A stretch of DNA of 64,000 nt from NCBI GenBank assembly GCA_900544685.1, contig UQWA01000004.1, forward strand, positions 56,511-120,510. The letters run 5' to 3'. The stretch is from an uncultured Lachnospiraceae bacterium. Its GTDB lineage: Bacteria > Bacillota > Clostridia > Lachnospirales > Lachnospiraceae. Both the position numbers and the translations under genes were made by a program. A model generated the notes under the pieces. It was given only the letters and a program-made list of their open reading frames with translations, did not search any database and was not told the DNA's origin. Below are positions 55,628-63,822 of this stretch, piece after piece (position 1 is the first letter of the stretch; each line of letters starts with the position of its first letter).

Positions 55628-55656
55628 AGTATAAGCATATTCTTTTTATTTGTCAA
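55628..55656 (-). promoter_or_regulatory. bioY promoter
   Basis: Minus strand: TTGACA (55651-55656), 17-base spacer, TATACT (55628-55633). Consensus-like and clamped between two BirA operators. Confidence 0.88.
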
Positions 55657-55680
55657 CCTTTTTATTTAATTAGTTAACAT
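55650..55680. promoter_or_regulatory. BirA operator, distal
   Basis: TTGTCAAC, 15 bases, GTTAACAT on the plus strand. One arm contains the bioY -35 box and the other overlaps the last codons and stop of the upstream PTS gene. Confidence 0.8.
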
Positions 55681-57511
55681 TGCTTTCTACTCGAATCAGA
55701 GGCTCCCCTGCTTTTATTTTCTCTTTTGCAATCGGAATAACTTCTTTCATCTCTTTTGTGTTGGTCACAAAAATCGATGTCACAGAATTATACCCTTTCT
55801 CTTTTAACAATTTCAGATCTACCGTCATCAGCTTCTGTCCTTTTTTTACCAGTTCTCCATCGGTCACATGAAGCTGAAATCCATTGCCTTCCAATTCTAC
55901 CGTATCTATGCCCACATGAATCATAAGTTTAACGCCTTGCGCATTTTTCACAGCCACCGCATGTCCAGTCTGTGTTGTCATAATTACCGTGCCATCAAAT
56001 GGTGCCAGAATTTCTTTCTGAGAAGGTAAAATTCCTACCCCTTTTCCAAGTAATCCCATGGCAAATGTTTCATCCGGGATCTGCTCCTGAGAAATCACTT
56101 CACCGGAAACCGGTGCATATATCATATTCCTTTCTTCTTCGGAAGAAACCGTTTCTTTCCAGAATATACCAGTCAGTATAAATGCCGTACCACCTGCTAT
56201 CAGCAGCATCAGGCAATATTCTCTGGTACAATCCATCGTAATTAAAAATCCAAGCAAGCCTGTCACACCATAAGTAGTCGCATAAACTCCCATCATGGCA
56301 CCCACAGCCGCTCCGATCGCAGACCCGATCATGCCGCATACCAGAGGTCTTACATACCGCAAATTAATTCCGAATATCGCCGGTTCCGTAATGCCAAGCG
56401 CTGCTGACATACTGGCCGGAAGTGCTACTGCTTTTGTCTTTTTATTCTTTGCTCTGAAAAAAACAGCCAGACACGCCATACTCATGGCAAAATTAGCAGA
56501 ACTGGATACTGCAATCCAGATATTTTTCCCATTCTCCGCCAACATACCGGTTTCCAGCACGCTAAACATATGGTGGGTTCCGAAAATCACGGTCAATGGA
56601 TACGCTGCCCCACACAAAAATGCTCCGATTCCCAGAGGCAGACGCAAAGTAAATCTTGTGATATCCAGAATCCAGTTTTCCATTTTCACAAAAACGGGTC
56701 CTATCATACCCATGGTCAGAAATGCTGTCACCAAAATCGTAACCGGTGGTGTAATAAACAAATCCATCATCTCCGGCATATGCTGATGCATCCATTTTTC
56801 AATCTTGCACATTACCCAAATACCGATAATGACCGGTATGATATGTCCCTGATAATTCACACGACGAATATGAACGCCCAACACATTCCAATAATTCACC
56901 ATCGCCGGAGTCGCAGCCGCTGACCAGGAAGTCAGAAGGCTCTTATGCATCAGTAAAAGTCCTATCACTCCGCCAAGATATAGATTACCTCCGAAAAGCC
57001 TGGTTGCACTTATTGCTACCAACACCGGAAGATACGTAATCCCGGTATTAGCCACCAGCTCTATCCAGTTATACAAATCACTTTTTGCAAATCCCGGAGC
57101 ACACTTTCCGATTGCCTCAATGATTCCCATCAAAAGTCCTGCTGTAATCACTGCCGGAAGTATGGGAATGAATACATTTCCGACTACCCGGATCATCCTT
57201 CCCGGCAACTCATAAATACTTTTTCTTCGTTCTTCTTTACGTTCTGTATATTCTGTCAGTCTGGCAATCCTTCGAAACTCATGATATACTTTATTTACTG
57301 TACCTGCACCAATAACAATCTGCAGTTGATCATTCCCCTTTACGACTCCCTGTACTCCTTCTGTCTCCTCCAGTTTTTCTACATTGACATCCCCCATGTC
57401 TTTGACGAGAACTCTTAATCTGGTCGCGCAGTGTTCTGCCCGGATCAGATTCTCATTTTTCCCAAGCGCATTATATATATTGCCTGCACATTCTCTGTAA
57501 TTTAGTGCCAT
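55670..57511 (-). CDS. PTS transporter IIBCA, beta-glucoside/sucrose type
   Basis: 613 aa from the ATG at 57511 (AAGGGGATG upstream); a longer reading to 57673 has no ribosome site. Order: EIIB (about 1-90) with the phosphocysteine in AEHCATRLRVLV, EIIC (about 105-460) with eight or more membrane segments, and EIIA of the glucose type (about 480-610) with the phosphohistidine in LMIHVGIDTVEL. Takes up and phosphorylates a beta-glucoside, sucrose or trehalose-like sugar. No glycosidase or antiterminator gene is adjacent, so specificity is open. Confidence 0.9.
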   Translation of the reverse strand: MALNYRECAGNIYNALGKNENLIRAEHCATRLRVLVKDMGDVNVEKLEETEGVQGVVKGNDQLQIVIGAGTVNKVYHEFRRIARLTEYTERKEERRKSIYELPGRMIRVVGNVFIPILPAVITAGLLMGIIEAIGKCAPGFAKSDLYNWIELVANTGITYLPVLVAISATRLFGGNLYLGGVIGLLLMHKSLLTSWSAAATPAMVNYWNVLGVHIRRVNYQGHIIPVIIGIWVMCKIEKWMHQHMPEMMDLFITPPVTILVTAFLTMGMIGPVFVKMENWILDITRFTLRLPLGIGAFLCGAAYPLTVIFGTHHMFSVLETGMLAENGKNIWIAVSSSANFAMSMACLAVFFRAKNKKTKAVALPASMSAALGITEPAIFGINLRYVRPLVCGMIGSAIGAAVGAMMGVYATTYGVTGLLGFLITMDCTREYCLMLLIAGGTAFILTGIFWKETVSSEEERNMIYAPVSGEVISQEQIPDETFAMGLLGKGVGILPSQKEILAPFDGTVIMTTQTGHAVAVKNAQGVKLMIHVGIDTVELEGNGFQLHVTDGELVKKGQKLMTVDLKLLKEKGYNSVTSIFVTNTKEMKEVIPIAKEKIKAGEPLIRVESNVN

Positions 57512-57639
57512 TTCATCCCCTTCTCTTTCGTTTCTTCCACACCCATTGTACCATACCTTGTCAACTATTCTATATCTTCCCACAGTCTTGTCCCGTTGTT
57601 CCTGAATCCCCATTTTCAGGTCCTCGTCTGAGTTAAAAC

Positions 57640-57698
57640 AAAAAAAGACTAAGGCACGGACAGTCTCATCCACTGTTATCCTTACAACCTCAGTCTTT
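57640..57698 (-). terminator. Terminator or attenuator upstream of the PTS gene
   Basis: On the minus strand AAAGACTGAGG pairs with CCTTAGTCTTT, followed by TTTTTG. It starts 12 bases after the MoxR-like gene stop, so most likely ends that transcript. As it also lies 130 bases ahead of the PTS start, an antitermination role is possible, but no clear BglG/LicT RNA site is seen. Confidence 0.7.
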
Positions 57699-57709
57699 CG
57701 TAAATCTTT

Positions 57710-58687
57710 TTATTCTGTTATTTCAAATATATCTTTCTTTGTCCAGTTTTCCGGGATTCGTGTCAGTACCGCATCTTCAATCATCTCTTTTTCAAATATG
57801 TCAAAGCTCTTGTTCACAATTCCCATCTGAATTGCCTGCAAAGGAGCCAGACCAGAACGCATCGTCCTGATTGCACCAACCAGTCCACGAAAGTCCAGAG
57901 ATTTTGTGGAAATTTCTCCATTGGATGCTTTGGTCTGAAGATCCTGAAACAACCCTGCAAACTGTTCAACGGCTTCTCTTTTCGCATCCGGAAAATACTG
58001 ATTCAATAAAATATGCAATGTCTCCAGATCCAGTGGAGGCATATCAATTACCATAAATCTGGAAATCAATGCTTCATTCAATTCTTTCGTTCCCGCATAA
58101 CCGTAATTCATCGTACCGATAAAACGTGTTGCCGGATGAAGCTCTATTCTGGAATATCCCGGTACATCAATGCTTCTTCGATGATCCAGTGTGGCATGAA
58201 GCACGGATACCGCGTCATTCTTTGCCATGTTAATCTCATCGAGAATACCAAAACCGCCGTACTCTGCACATTCGTAAACAGGTCCCTTTCGAAGCTGAAC
58301 TTCGTTGTTTTTAAAAGTATCTGTACCAATCAATGCTGCACTGTCTGTATTCACATGAAAGGAAACGTTATAGGATGGTCGTCCAAACACCCAGGCAAGT
58401 GTCTCGCAGAGGACATTTTTCCCTGTTGCCTTTGCTCCAGATAATAAGATATTTTCTCCATGTAAAAGTGCGGCAATGGCCATCTCAAGAATCTCTTTAC
58501 CGTAAAATAATACTTCAGGCTTGCTGACATGATCCAATGCAGCCTCATCTGTATCATAAGTATTACGAAAATCCAATACTTCAAAAATCAATTCTTCTCC
58601 TATCCGCATCTCTTCCAGATAGGCTCTGATGTTCTTTTCCTCAGTTTCCATTCTTTCCATCCTGTTGTGGTATTTCAGGCTTTTCAC
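57710..58687 (-). CDS. Lone MoxR/NorQ-like AAA ATPase
   Basis: 325 aa. Walker A variant GAKATGKNVL (Asn in place of Ser/Thr after Lys), Walker B GFGILDEINMAKND, sensor FIGTMNYGYAGT and the arginine of ISRFMVIDMP. Similar to AAA_5 ATPases of the NirQ/NorQ/CbbQ kind. Unlike the MoxR-type ATPase at 26513-28039 it has no VWA partner next to it. Reading starts with GTG; ATG codons 9 and 12 codons later are alternatives. Bounded by its own promoter and terminator. Confidence 0.82.
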   Translation of the reverse strand: MKSLKYHNRMERMETEEKNIRAYLEEMRIGEELIFEVLDFRNTYDTDEAALDHVSKPEVLFYGKEILEMAIAALLHGENILLSGAKATGKNVLCETLAWVFGRPSYNVSFHVNTDSAALIGTDTFKNNEVQLRKGPVYECAEYGGFGILDEINMAKNDAVSVLHATLDHRRSIDVPGYSRIELHPATRFIGTMNYGYAGTKELNEALISRFMVIDMPPLDLETLHILLNQYFPDAKREAVEQFAGLFQDLQTKASNGEISTKSLDFRGLVGAIRTMRSGLAPLQAIQMGIVNKSFDIFEKEMIEDAVLTRIPENWTKKDIFEITE

Positions 58688-58702
58688 CTGATCTCTGCCA
58701 CT

Positions 58703-58730
58703 ATTTTAACATTTCCTGTACAGATGTCAA
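58703..58730 (-). promoter_or_regulatory. Promoter of the MoxR-like gene
   Basis: Minus strand: TTGACA (58725-58730), 16-base spacer, TAAAAT (58703-58708), starting five bases after the citrate synthase stop. Confidence 0.75.
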
Positions 58731-58734
58731 CCAA

Positions 58735-60081
58735 TTAGCGGTCTTCTCTTCTCTTATATTCTTTCTTCACAGTCAATGACTTATACGCAGGACGGATAAT
58801 CTTATCTGTTGTCACCAGTTCTTCGATTCTGTGTGCACTCCAGCCAACAATACGTGCAATAGCAAATAACGGTGTATACAATTCTCTCGGGATTCCCAGC
58901 ATCTCATATACAAAGCCACTGTAAAAGTCCACATTCGGGCTGACACCTTTATAGATCTTTCTCTTGTCAGCAATGATCTTCGGTGCAATCTTTTCGATAT
59001 TATTATAAAGTGCCATGTCCGTATCTCTGCCCTTTTCCTCTGCCAGCTGCTCTACAAATCCCTTAAATACTACTTCTCTAGGGTCAGATAAAGAGTACAC
59101 TGCATGTCCCATTCCATAGATCAGACCCTTACGGTCAAAGGCTTCTTTCTGCAGAATCTTCGTCAGGTAGCTCTCGATCTCTTCTTCATCCCGGTAGTCT
59201 GATACATGGGTACGGATATCATCCATCATCTTCATAACCATCAGGTTCGCCCCACCATGCTTACGGCCCTTCAGTGAGGACATTGCTGCCGCAATTGCCG
59301 AATAGGTATCAGATCCGGATGACGTTACAACTCTTGTCGTGAATGTTGAGTTGTTACCACCACCATGTTCCATATGCAGTAAAAGTGCCACATCCAGAAC
59401 TCTTGCTTCCAGCTTGCTGTAAGACATATCAGGGCGAAGCATTCTTAAAAAGTTCTCTGCTACAGAAAGTTCAGGATCCGGTCTGTGAATATACATACTG
59501 GAGTCATTGGCATAATGATTGTATGCATGATATCCATATACCGCCAGCATCGGGAACGTACTGATCAGCATCATGCACTGCCGAAGTACATTCGATAATT
59601 CCAGATCATCTGCCTTCGGATCATAAGACGCCAGTGTCAGAATACTTCGAGTCATAGAATTCATAATATCGGCACTTGGTGCCTTCATAATTACATCTCT
59701 GGTGAAATTGGTCGGAAGACTCATCTGTTCGATCAGATTTTGCCGGAACTCTTTGAGCTGTGCCTCTGTAGGAAGCTCTCCAAACAGTAACAGATAAGCG
59801 CCTTCTTCAAAAATGTACTTTTCGCTAAAACTCTCTCTTGCCAGTTCCCGTACATCTATGCCGCGGTACAGCAGCTCACCATCGCATGGAATCTGCTTCC
59901 CGTCTACCACATCAAAAGCCCTTACGGAAGAAATATTTGTCAGACCAGTCAGAACCCCATGGCCATTCTCGTCTCGCAGTCCCTTTTTTACCCCAAGTTC
60001 TGAATACAACTTTAAGTCAATACTGTCGTGTTCTCTGCAGACATCTGCCTGCCGTGCGGTATATTCCTCTATCTGTCTCAT
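58735..60081 (-). CDS. gltA: Citrate synthase
   Basis: 448 aa. Condenses acetyl-CoA and oxaloacetate. Catalytic histidines lie in LLHMEHGGGNNSTFTTRVV and GMGHAVYSLSDPRE, the latter the family signature, and PNVDFYSGFVYEMLGIPRELYTPLFAIARIVGWSAHR carries the second substrate region. The 60-residue N-terminal extension (EEYTARQADVCREHDSIDLKLYSELGV) is common in Lachnospiraceae enzymes. Single-gene unit; no aconitase or isocitrate dehydrogenase nearby. Likely serves glutamate synthesis. Confidence 0.95.
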   Translation of the reverse strand: MRQIEEYTARQADVCREHDSIDLKLYSELGVKKGLRDENGHGVLTGLTNISSVRAFDVVDGKQIPCDGELLYRGIDVRELARESFSEKYIFEEGAYLLLFGELPTEAQLKEFRQNLIEQMSLPTNFTRDVIMKAPSADIMNSMTRSILTLASYDPKADDLELSNVLRQCMMLISTFPMLAVYGYHAYNHYANDSSMYIHRPDPELSVAENFLRMLRPDMSYSKLEARVLDVALLLHMEHGGGNNSTFTTRVVTSSGSDTYSAIAAAMSSLKGRKHGGANLMVMKMMDDIRTHVSDYRDEEEIESYLTKILQKEAFDRKGLIYGMGHAVYSLSDPREVVFKGFVEQLAEEKGRDTDMALYNNIEKIAPKIIADKRKIYKGVSPNVDFYSGFVYEMLGIPRELYTPLFAIARIVGWSAHRIEELVTTDKIIRPAYKSLTVKKEYKRREDR

Positions 60082-60126
60082 GCATACTCCTCCTTCTTAT
60101 TCACTGTTTTTTCTAATTTTCTCATC

Positions 60127-60156
60127 ATTATATTATTGGAGGTGTCCTCAGGTCAA
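60127..60156 (-). promoter_or_regulatory. Citrate synthase promoter
   Basis: Minus strand: TTGACC (60151-60156), 18-base spacer, TATAAT (60127-60132), about 45 bases ahead of the ATG. Confidence 0.75.
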
Positions 60157-60242
60157 TAAAAAAAATATAAATTATTCTTAAAATACTATGTGTCACGTAT
60201 TTGCCTTATGTATACAACTCTCTTTTCATTCTCCTCTGACCA

Positions 60243-60274
60243 GAAAAACAGCAGGCTCCAAAGAACCTGCTGTC
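60243..60274 (-). terminator. Terminator of the Rrf2/CymR-like gene
   Basis: ACAGCAGG pairs with CCTGCTGT on the minus strand, followed by TTTTTC, about 30 bases after the gene. Confidence 0.88.
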
Positions 60275-60302
60275 ACTGATCTGTCATGCACTATTCCTGA
60301 TT

Positions 60303-60743
60303 CTATATGTAATACATATCCTGTGAACTGGCCAGTTCCTGTTCGTAAGCATCTACCAGATTCTGCAGTGTCAAATGCTCCAGAAACTCACTCACCCAGC
60401 AGTTCGCGGGATCAATTATCTTTTCCTGTATAATCTTGGAGGCCAGATTCTCTCCATCTCCCAAAAATTCTTTTTCCAGCAGATAATCTCCATCTAACAG
60501 ACGGATCACTTCTGACAGAAGAATCTCTCCCGGTTTCTTCGCCAGCAGATATCCTCCCTGTGGTCCTTTTATGCTTCGGATCATACCGCCCTTGCGAAGT
60601 GCCATAAAGATCTGCTCCAGATATTTTACAGAGATATCATTACGCGCTGCAATATCTCCAAGCTGTACACATGACTCTCTGGCATTCACTGCCAGATCCA
60701 TTAACGCACGTATGCCATAGCGGCTGCGACTTGATAAATTCAT
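60303..60743 (-). CDS. Rrf2-family regulator, CymR-like
   Basis: 146 aa. Winged helix MNLSSRSRYGIRALMDLAVNA and ISVKYLEQIFMALRKGGMIRSIKGPQGGYLLAKKP; the C-terminal part lacks the three-cysteine cluster of IscR (only one Cys, in DPANCWVSEF), as in the cysteine metabolism repressor CymR. Its promoter shares a 17-base operator with cysK, so it probably represses itself and cysK. In Bacillus and Staphylococcus CymR acts with CysK as co-repressor, which would fit the pairing here. Confidence 0.88.
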   Translation of the reverse strand: MNLSSRSRYGIRALMDLAVNARESCVQLGDIAARNDISVKYLEQIFMALRKGGMIRSIKGPQGGYLLAKKPGEILLSEVIRLLDGDYLLEKEFLGDGENLASKIIQEKIIDPANCWVSEFLEHLTLQNLVDAYEQELASSQDMYYI

Positions 60744-60820
60744 AACCTGTGCCCCGTTTCTCTATCTATGTTCTTAACCGTCCAGTATTCTTCCTGATCC
60801 GGCTGTCACCTTTCTTTTCT

Positions 60821-60852
60821 ATTATAACATGTTTTCCTACTAGGTCAATAGG
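60821..60852 (-). promoter_or_regulatory. Promoter and operator of the Rrf2/CymR-like gene
   Basis: Minus strand: TTGACC (60843-60848), 16-base spacer, TATAAT (60821-60826). The plus-strand sequence CCTACTAGGTCAATAGG (60836-60852) covers the -35 and has inverted CCTA/TAGG arms; all but one base recur in the cysK promoter. Confidence 0.8.
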
Positions 60853-60967
60853 ATATTAGGCAGTTCAAAAACTATTTGACATCTTTCTTTATCGGATTAT
60901 AATATTTTCCAATTATATATGAAGATATTTGTCCTATTTCAAGACTACCATTTTTTCATTGATACTC

Positions 60968-62299
60968 CTATCGTTCTTTTAAATATCGTTTCATTAAAAA
61001 TGCGCAAAAATATGGAAAGGTATAGATCTTATTTTCCACTCCCAGATTTCCGTCAGCCAGCTTGATTCCCCAATGGATATCTCCATAATTTTCATTCGCA
61101 ATTAATCTGGTCAGGGATCGTGATCGATTATTATTGGATTTTACCTCGACAGGAACCAATTCATCTGTTGTTCTCACAAAAAAATCCTCTTCTAATGTAG
61201 CATTTTCCTTCACATAATAATATAATCCCAGTCCCTGTTTGATAAACGCCTCTGCCACAAAATTCTCATACAATGCGCCCTTATATACTCCAAGATTCTT
61301 GTTTGCCCGCAGATCCTCCTGTGCTTCATCATCCAATGTAGAAATCAGAAGTCCTGTATCTGGATAATACAGTTTAAATTTATCTTCATCATAGTTGCCT
61401 TTTAAGGGAAGTTCTGGATAATTCAGACAATTGCAGACAGCAACCGCGCCGGCATCTTTCAGCCATTCTATGCATCCACTATATTCTCTGCTTCTCGCAT
61501 TTTTCGCCACTTTACTTAACTGAAATTTCTTATTTTCCTTTGCCAGCTGAACCGGAACACTACGATATACACTGAGAATCCTGGTCTGATCCAGCCCCTG
61601 TGCATATTTCCTGACATCTTCTTCATAGTCCATTCTGATTTGATTCTGCATCTCAAGAGTTCCCGAAAACGTATTTGTCTCCATATATAGCTTCACTACT
61701 GCCGGCATTCCGCCCAGAATACAATAATCCAAAAAGAGTCTTTTATAGACCAGCATTTCTGCATCACTGAATGGTTTTCCTGACTTCATATGATCCAGAA
61801 TTCCTTCTGTGTGAGAATCATCATACCCCTTCGCCCACAAAAATTCTTCAAAATCCATAGAAAACATCTCATAATCTGTTTTATATCCCACACTGTTGCT
61901 GTGAATTTTATTATAATTAATCCCCAATAAAGACCCACTGCAAATCACATCAAACCGACCATCGATTTTAAAAAACTTTAATGTAGTTGCTATATCTGGA
62001 AACTCCTGCAATTCATCAAATATAATCAATGTCTCTCCCGCAGCAAATTTTTTTCCAGGATCAATTAATGAAATATTCTTTATAATATTGTCCGCTGAAT
62101 ATCCATCTGCCGTTACTGTTTTATATTTCTGCTCCAATACAAAATTAATATACACCACATTCTTGTAATATTTTTCTGCAAAATGAAGAATAGATTCTGT
62201 TTTTCCAATCTGTCTTGCCCCCTTTATAATCAGAGGATTTCTCCCATTATTCTGTTTCCATTTTTCCAGATACTGATCTACTTTTCTTTTCAGATACAT
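60968..62299 (-). CDS. ATPase of the AAA_14/DUF4143 type
   Basis: 443 aa from the ATG at 62299 with AGGAGAA upstream; a longer reading to 62404 lacks a ribosome site. N-terminal P-loop: Walker A IKGARQIGKTES, Walker B TLIIFDELQEFP, sensor VICSGSLLGI. The C-terminal DUF4143 part is PD-(D/E)XK-like: YENFVAEAFIKQG, EEDFFVRTTDELVPVEVKSNNNRS. Widespread, variable accessory proteins of unknown role, sometimes suspected of defence or toxin-antitoxin activity. Single gene; AT-richer than its neighbours, which suggests acquisition. Confidence 0.85.
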   Translation of the reverse strand: MYLKRKVDQYLEKWKQNNGRNPLIIKGARQIGKTESILHFAEKYYKNVVYINFVLEQKYKTVTADGYSADNIIKNISLIDPGKKFAAGETLIIFDELQEFPDIATTLKFFKIDGRFDVICSGSLLGINYNKIHSNSVGYKTDYEMFSMDFEEFLWAKGYDDSHTEGILDHMKSGKPFSDAEMLVYKRLFLDYCILGGMPAVVKLYMETNTFSGTLEMQNQIRMDYEEDVRKYAQGLDQTRILSVYRSVPVQLAKENKKFQLSKVAKNARSREYSGCIEWLKDAGAVAVCNCLNYPELPLKGNYDEDKFKLYYPDTGLLISTLDDEAQEDLRANKNLGVYKGALYENFVAEAFIKQGLGLYYYVKENATLEEDFFVRTTDELVPVEVKSNNNRSRSLTRLIANENYGDIHWGIKLADGNLGVENKIYTFPYFCAFLMKRYLKER

Positions 62300-62489
62300 A
62301 CCATTCTCCTGATCTTTTTTATATTCCCATTCTAGTACATCATACTGCAAATAACTGTTTTTGTATGCTGTACTAGTTTTCACGCTTTTCCATGTACTTT
62401 CCATCGTATAATCACGTTTTTCTCTCTATATTATATTCCTTTTTCACGTTTTTATGTACTGTTTTCTTTGTTTTTTCACTTTTTTATAT

Positions 62490-62535
62490 CAAAAAAACCT
62501 GATTCACATCTTTTTACTGATGCAAATCAGGTTCT
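62490..62535 (-). terminator. cysK terminator
   Basis: On the minus strand AACCTGATT(T)GCATC pairs with GATG(T)GAATCAGGTT, followed by TTTTTT, about 25 bases after the cysK stop. Confidence 0.9.
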
Positions 62536-62558
62536 TTAATAGGCTGTTCTATATCATA

Positions 62559-63491
62559 CTATTCTGTAAACAGTGGTGTGGAGTAGTATCTGTCTCCACT
62601 GTCCGGAAGCAGTGCTACGATCACCTTTCCCTTGTTTTCCGGTTTCTTTGCATACTGGATGGCTGCATAGAGGGATGCTCCTGATGAAATACCTACCAAG
62701 ATTCCTTCTTTGTGTGCCAGCAGTTTGGCTGTTGCAAAAGCGTCTTCGTTCTCTGCCTTGAACACTTCATCGTATACCTTGGTGTTCAGTACATCTGGTA
62801 CGAATCCTGCTCCGATACCCTGAATCTTGTGAGCGCCTGCTTTTCCTTCTGATAATACAGGAGAAGTTGCCGGCTCCAGTGCTACGACTTTCACATCTGG
62901 ATTCTGCTCCTTCAGATATTCACCGGTTCCTGTTACGGTTCCGCCTGTACCTACACCTGCGATGAAGATATCTACTTTTCCATCTGTATCTCTCCAGATC
63001 TCAGGACCTGTGGTTGCTTTATGAACAGCCGGGTTGGCCGGGTTCACGAACTGTCCCGGGATAAAGCTGTTCGGAATCTCTTTTGCCAGTTCATCTGCCT
63101 TGGCAATAGCTCCCTTCATACCCTTTGCACCTTCTGTCAGAACAATCTCTGCACCGTATGCCTTCAAAATGTTTCTTCGCTCAACGCTCATAGTCTCAGG
63201 CATGGTCAGGATGATGCGGTATCCTTTAGCTGCTGCGATAGATGCAAGACCAATTCCTGTATTACCGGATGTTGGCTCGATAATTACAGAACCTTCTTTT
63301 AAAAGACCTTTCTGTTCTGCATCTTCGATCATTGCTTTTGCGATTCTGTCCTTTACACTTCCTGCCGGATTCAGATATTCCAGTTTTACCAGGACTGTTG
63401 CTTCCAGTCCCAGTTCTTTTTCAATATTGGCAACCTCTACCAGAGGTGTGTTGCCGATGAGATCCAGTGTTCCTTTGTAAATGTTTGCCAT
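62559..63491 (-). CDS. cysK: Cysteine synthase A (O-acetylserine sulfhydrylase)
   Basis: 310 aa. PLP lysine in [11 protein letters not shown], the substrate loop [11 protein letters not shown], the PLP phosphate loop [16 protein letters not shown] and [12 protein letters not shown]. Makes cysteine from O-acetylserine and sulfide. GAGGAGAATGAC lies before the ATG. Single gene with its own terminator and an operator shared with the Rrf2/CymR-like regulator. Confidence 0.96.
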   Translation of the reverse strand: MANIYKGTLDLIGNTPLVEVANIEKELGLEATVLVKLEYLNPAGSVKDRIAKAMIEDAEQKGLLKEGSVIIEPTSGNTGIGLASIAAAKGYRIILTMPETMSVERRNILKAYGAEIVLTEGAKGMKGAIAKADELAKEIPNSFIPGQFVNPANPAVHKATTGPEIWRDTDGKVDIFIAGVGTGGTVTGTGEYLKEQNPDVKVVALEPATSPVLSEGKAGAHKIQGIGAGFVPDVLNTKVYDEVFKAENEDAFATAKLLAHKEGILVGISSGASLYAAIQYAKKPENKGKVIVALLPDSGDRYYSTPLFTE

Positions 63492-63565
63492 GTCATTCTC
63501 CTCGCTTTCTATTTTGGTCCGGGTATTTTTCCACCCTGTTTTACTCGGTTTCTTAACTTGGCATC

Positions 63566-63598
63566 ATAGTATCACCATATTCCTACTACGTCAATAGG
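63566..63598 (-). promoter_or_regulatory. cysK promoter with Rrf2 operator
   Basis: Minus strand: TTGACG (63589-63594), 17-base spacer, TACTAT (63566-63571). Plus-strand CCTACTACGTCAATAGG (63582-63598) matches the operator at 60836-60852 at 16 of 17 positions and overlaps the -35 box in the same register. Confidence 0.82.
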
Positions 63599-63723
63599 TT
63601 TTTAGTAAAAAGTAGGAAACATTTTATTTTAAATTACTCTTGGCTAGAAATGACTACTGTAATAACCTGAGATACTCACGCAACCTTTTTCTCATAATTT
63701 TCATGCATGAAGGGAATTTTACG

Positions 63724-63822
63724 ATGAACATGAAATTATTTGATTCTGAACAGAAAGTAATGGAAGTTTTATGGAGAGAAGGTGACTTACACCTCTGCTG
63801 CCGTAGAAACCATATCGGCTGA
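63724..63822 (+). pseudogene. BlaI/MecI-like repressor, N-terminal fragment
   Basis: The start MNMKLFDSEQKVMEVLWREGDL matches the first helices of BlaI/MecI (Penicillinase_R) repressors, which are about 120 aa. After about 22 codons the frame changes to unrelated residues and stops at 63822. The remaining winged helix is absent in the sequence available, so the gene is truncated or fused by rearrangement. Confidence 0.6.

Noticed and set aside
57640..57698. A BglG/LicT antiterminator site in the PTS leader.
   Set aside because: The hairpin begins right after the preceding gene and has no recognisable RNA antiterminator sequence; it is simpler as a terminator.
60127..60156. A third Rrf2/CymR operator at the citrate synthase promoter (AGGTCAATA is shared).
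   Set aside because: Only the -35 part matches; the CCTAC arm and the TAGG arm are missing, so the likeness is explained by the -35 box.
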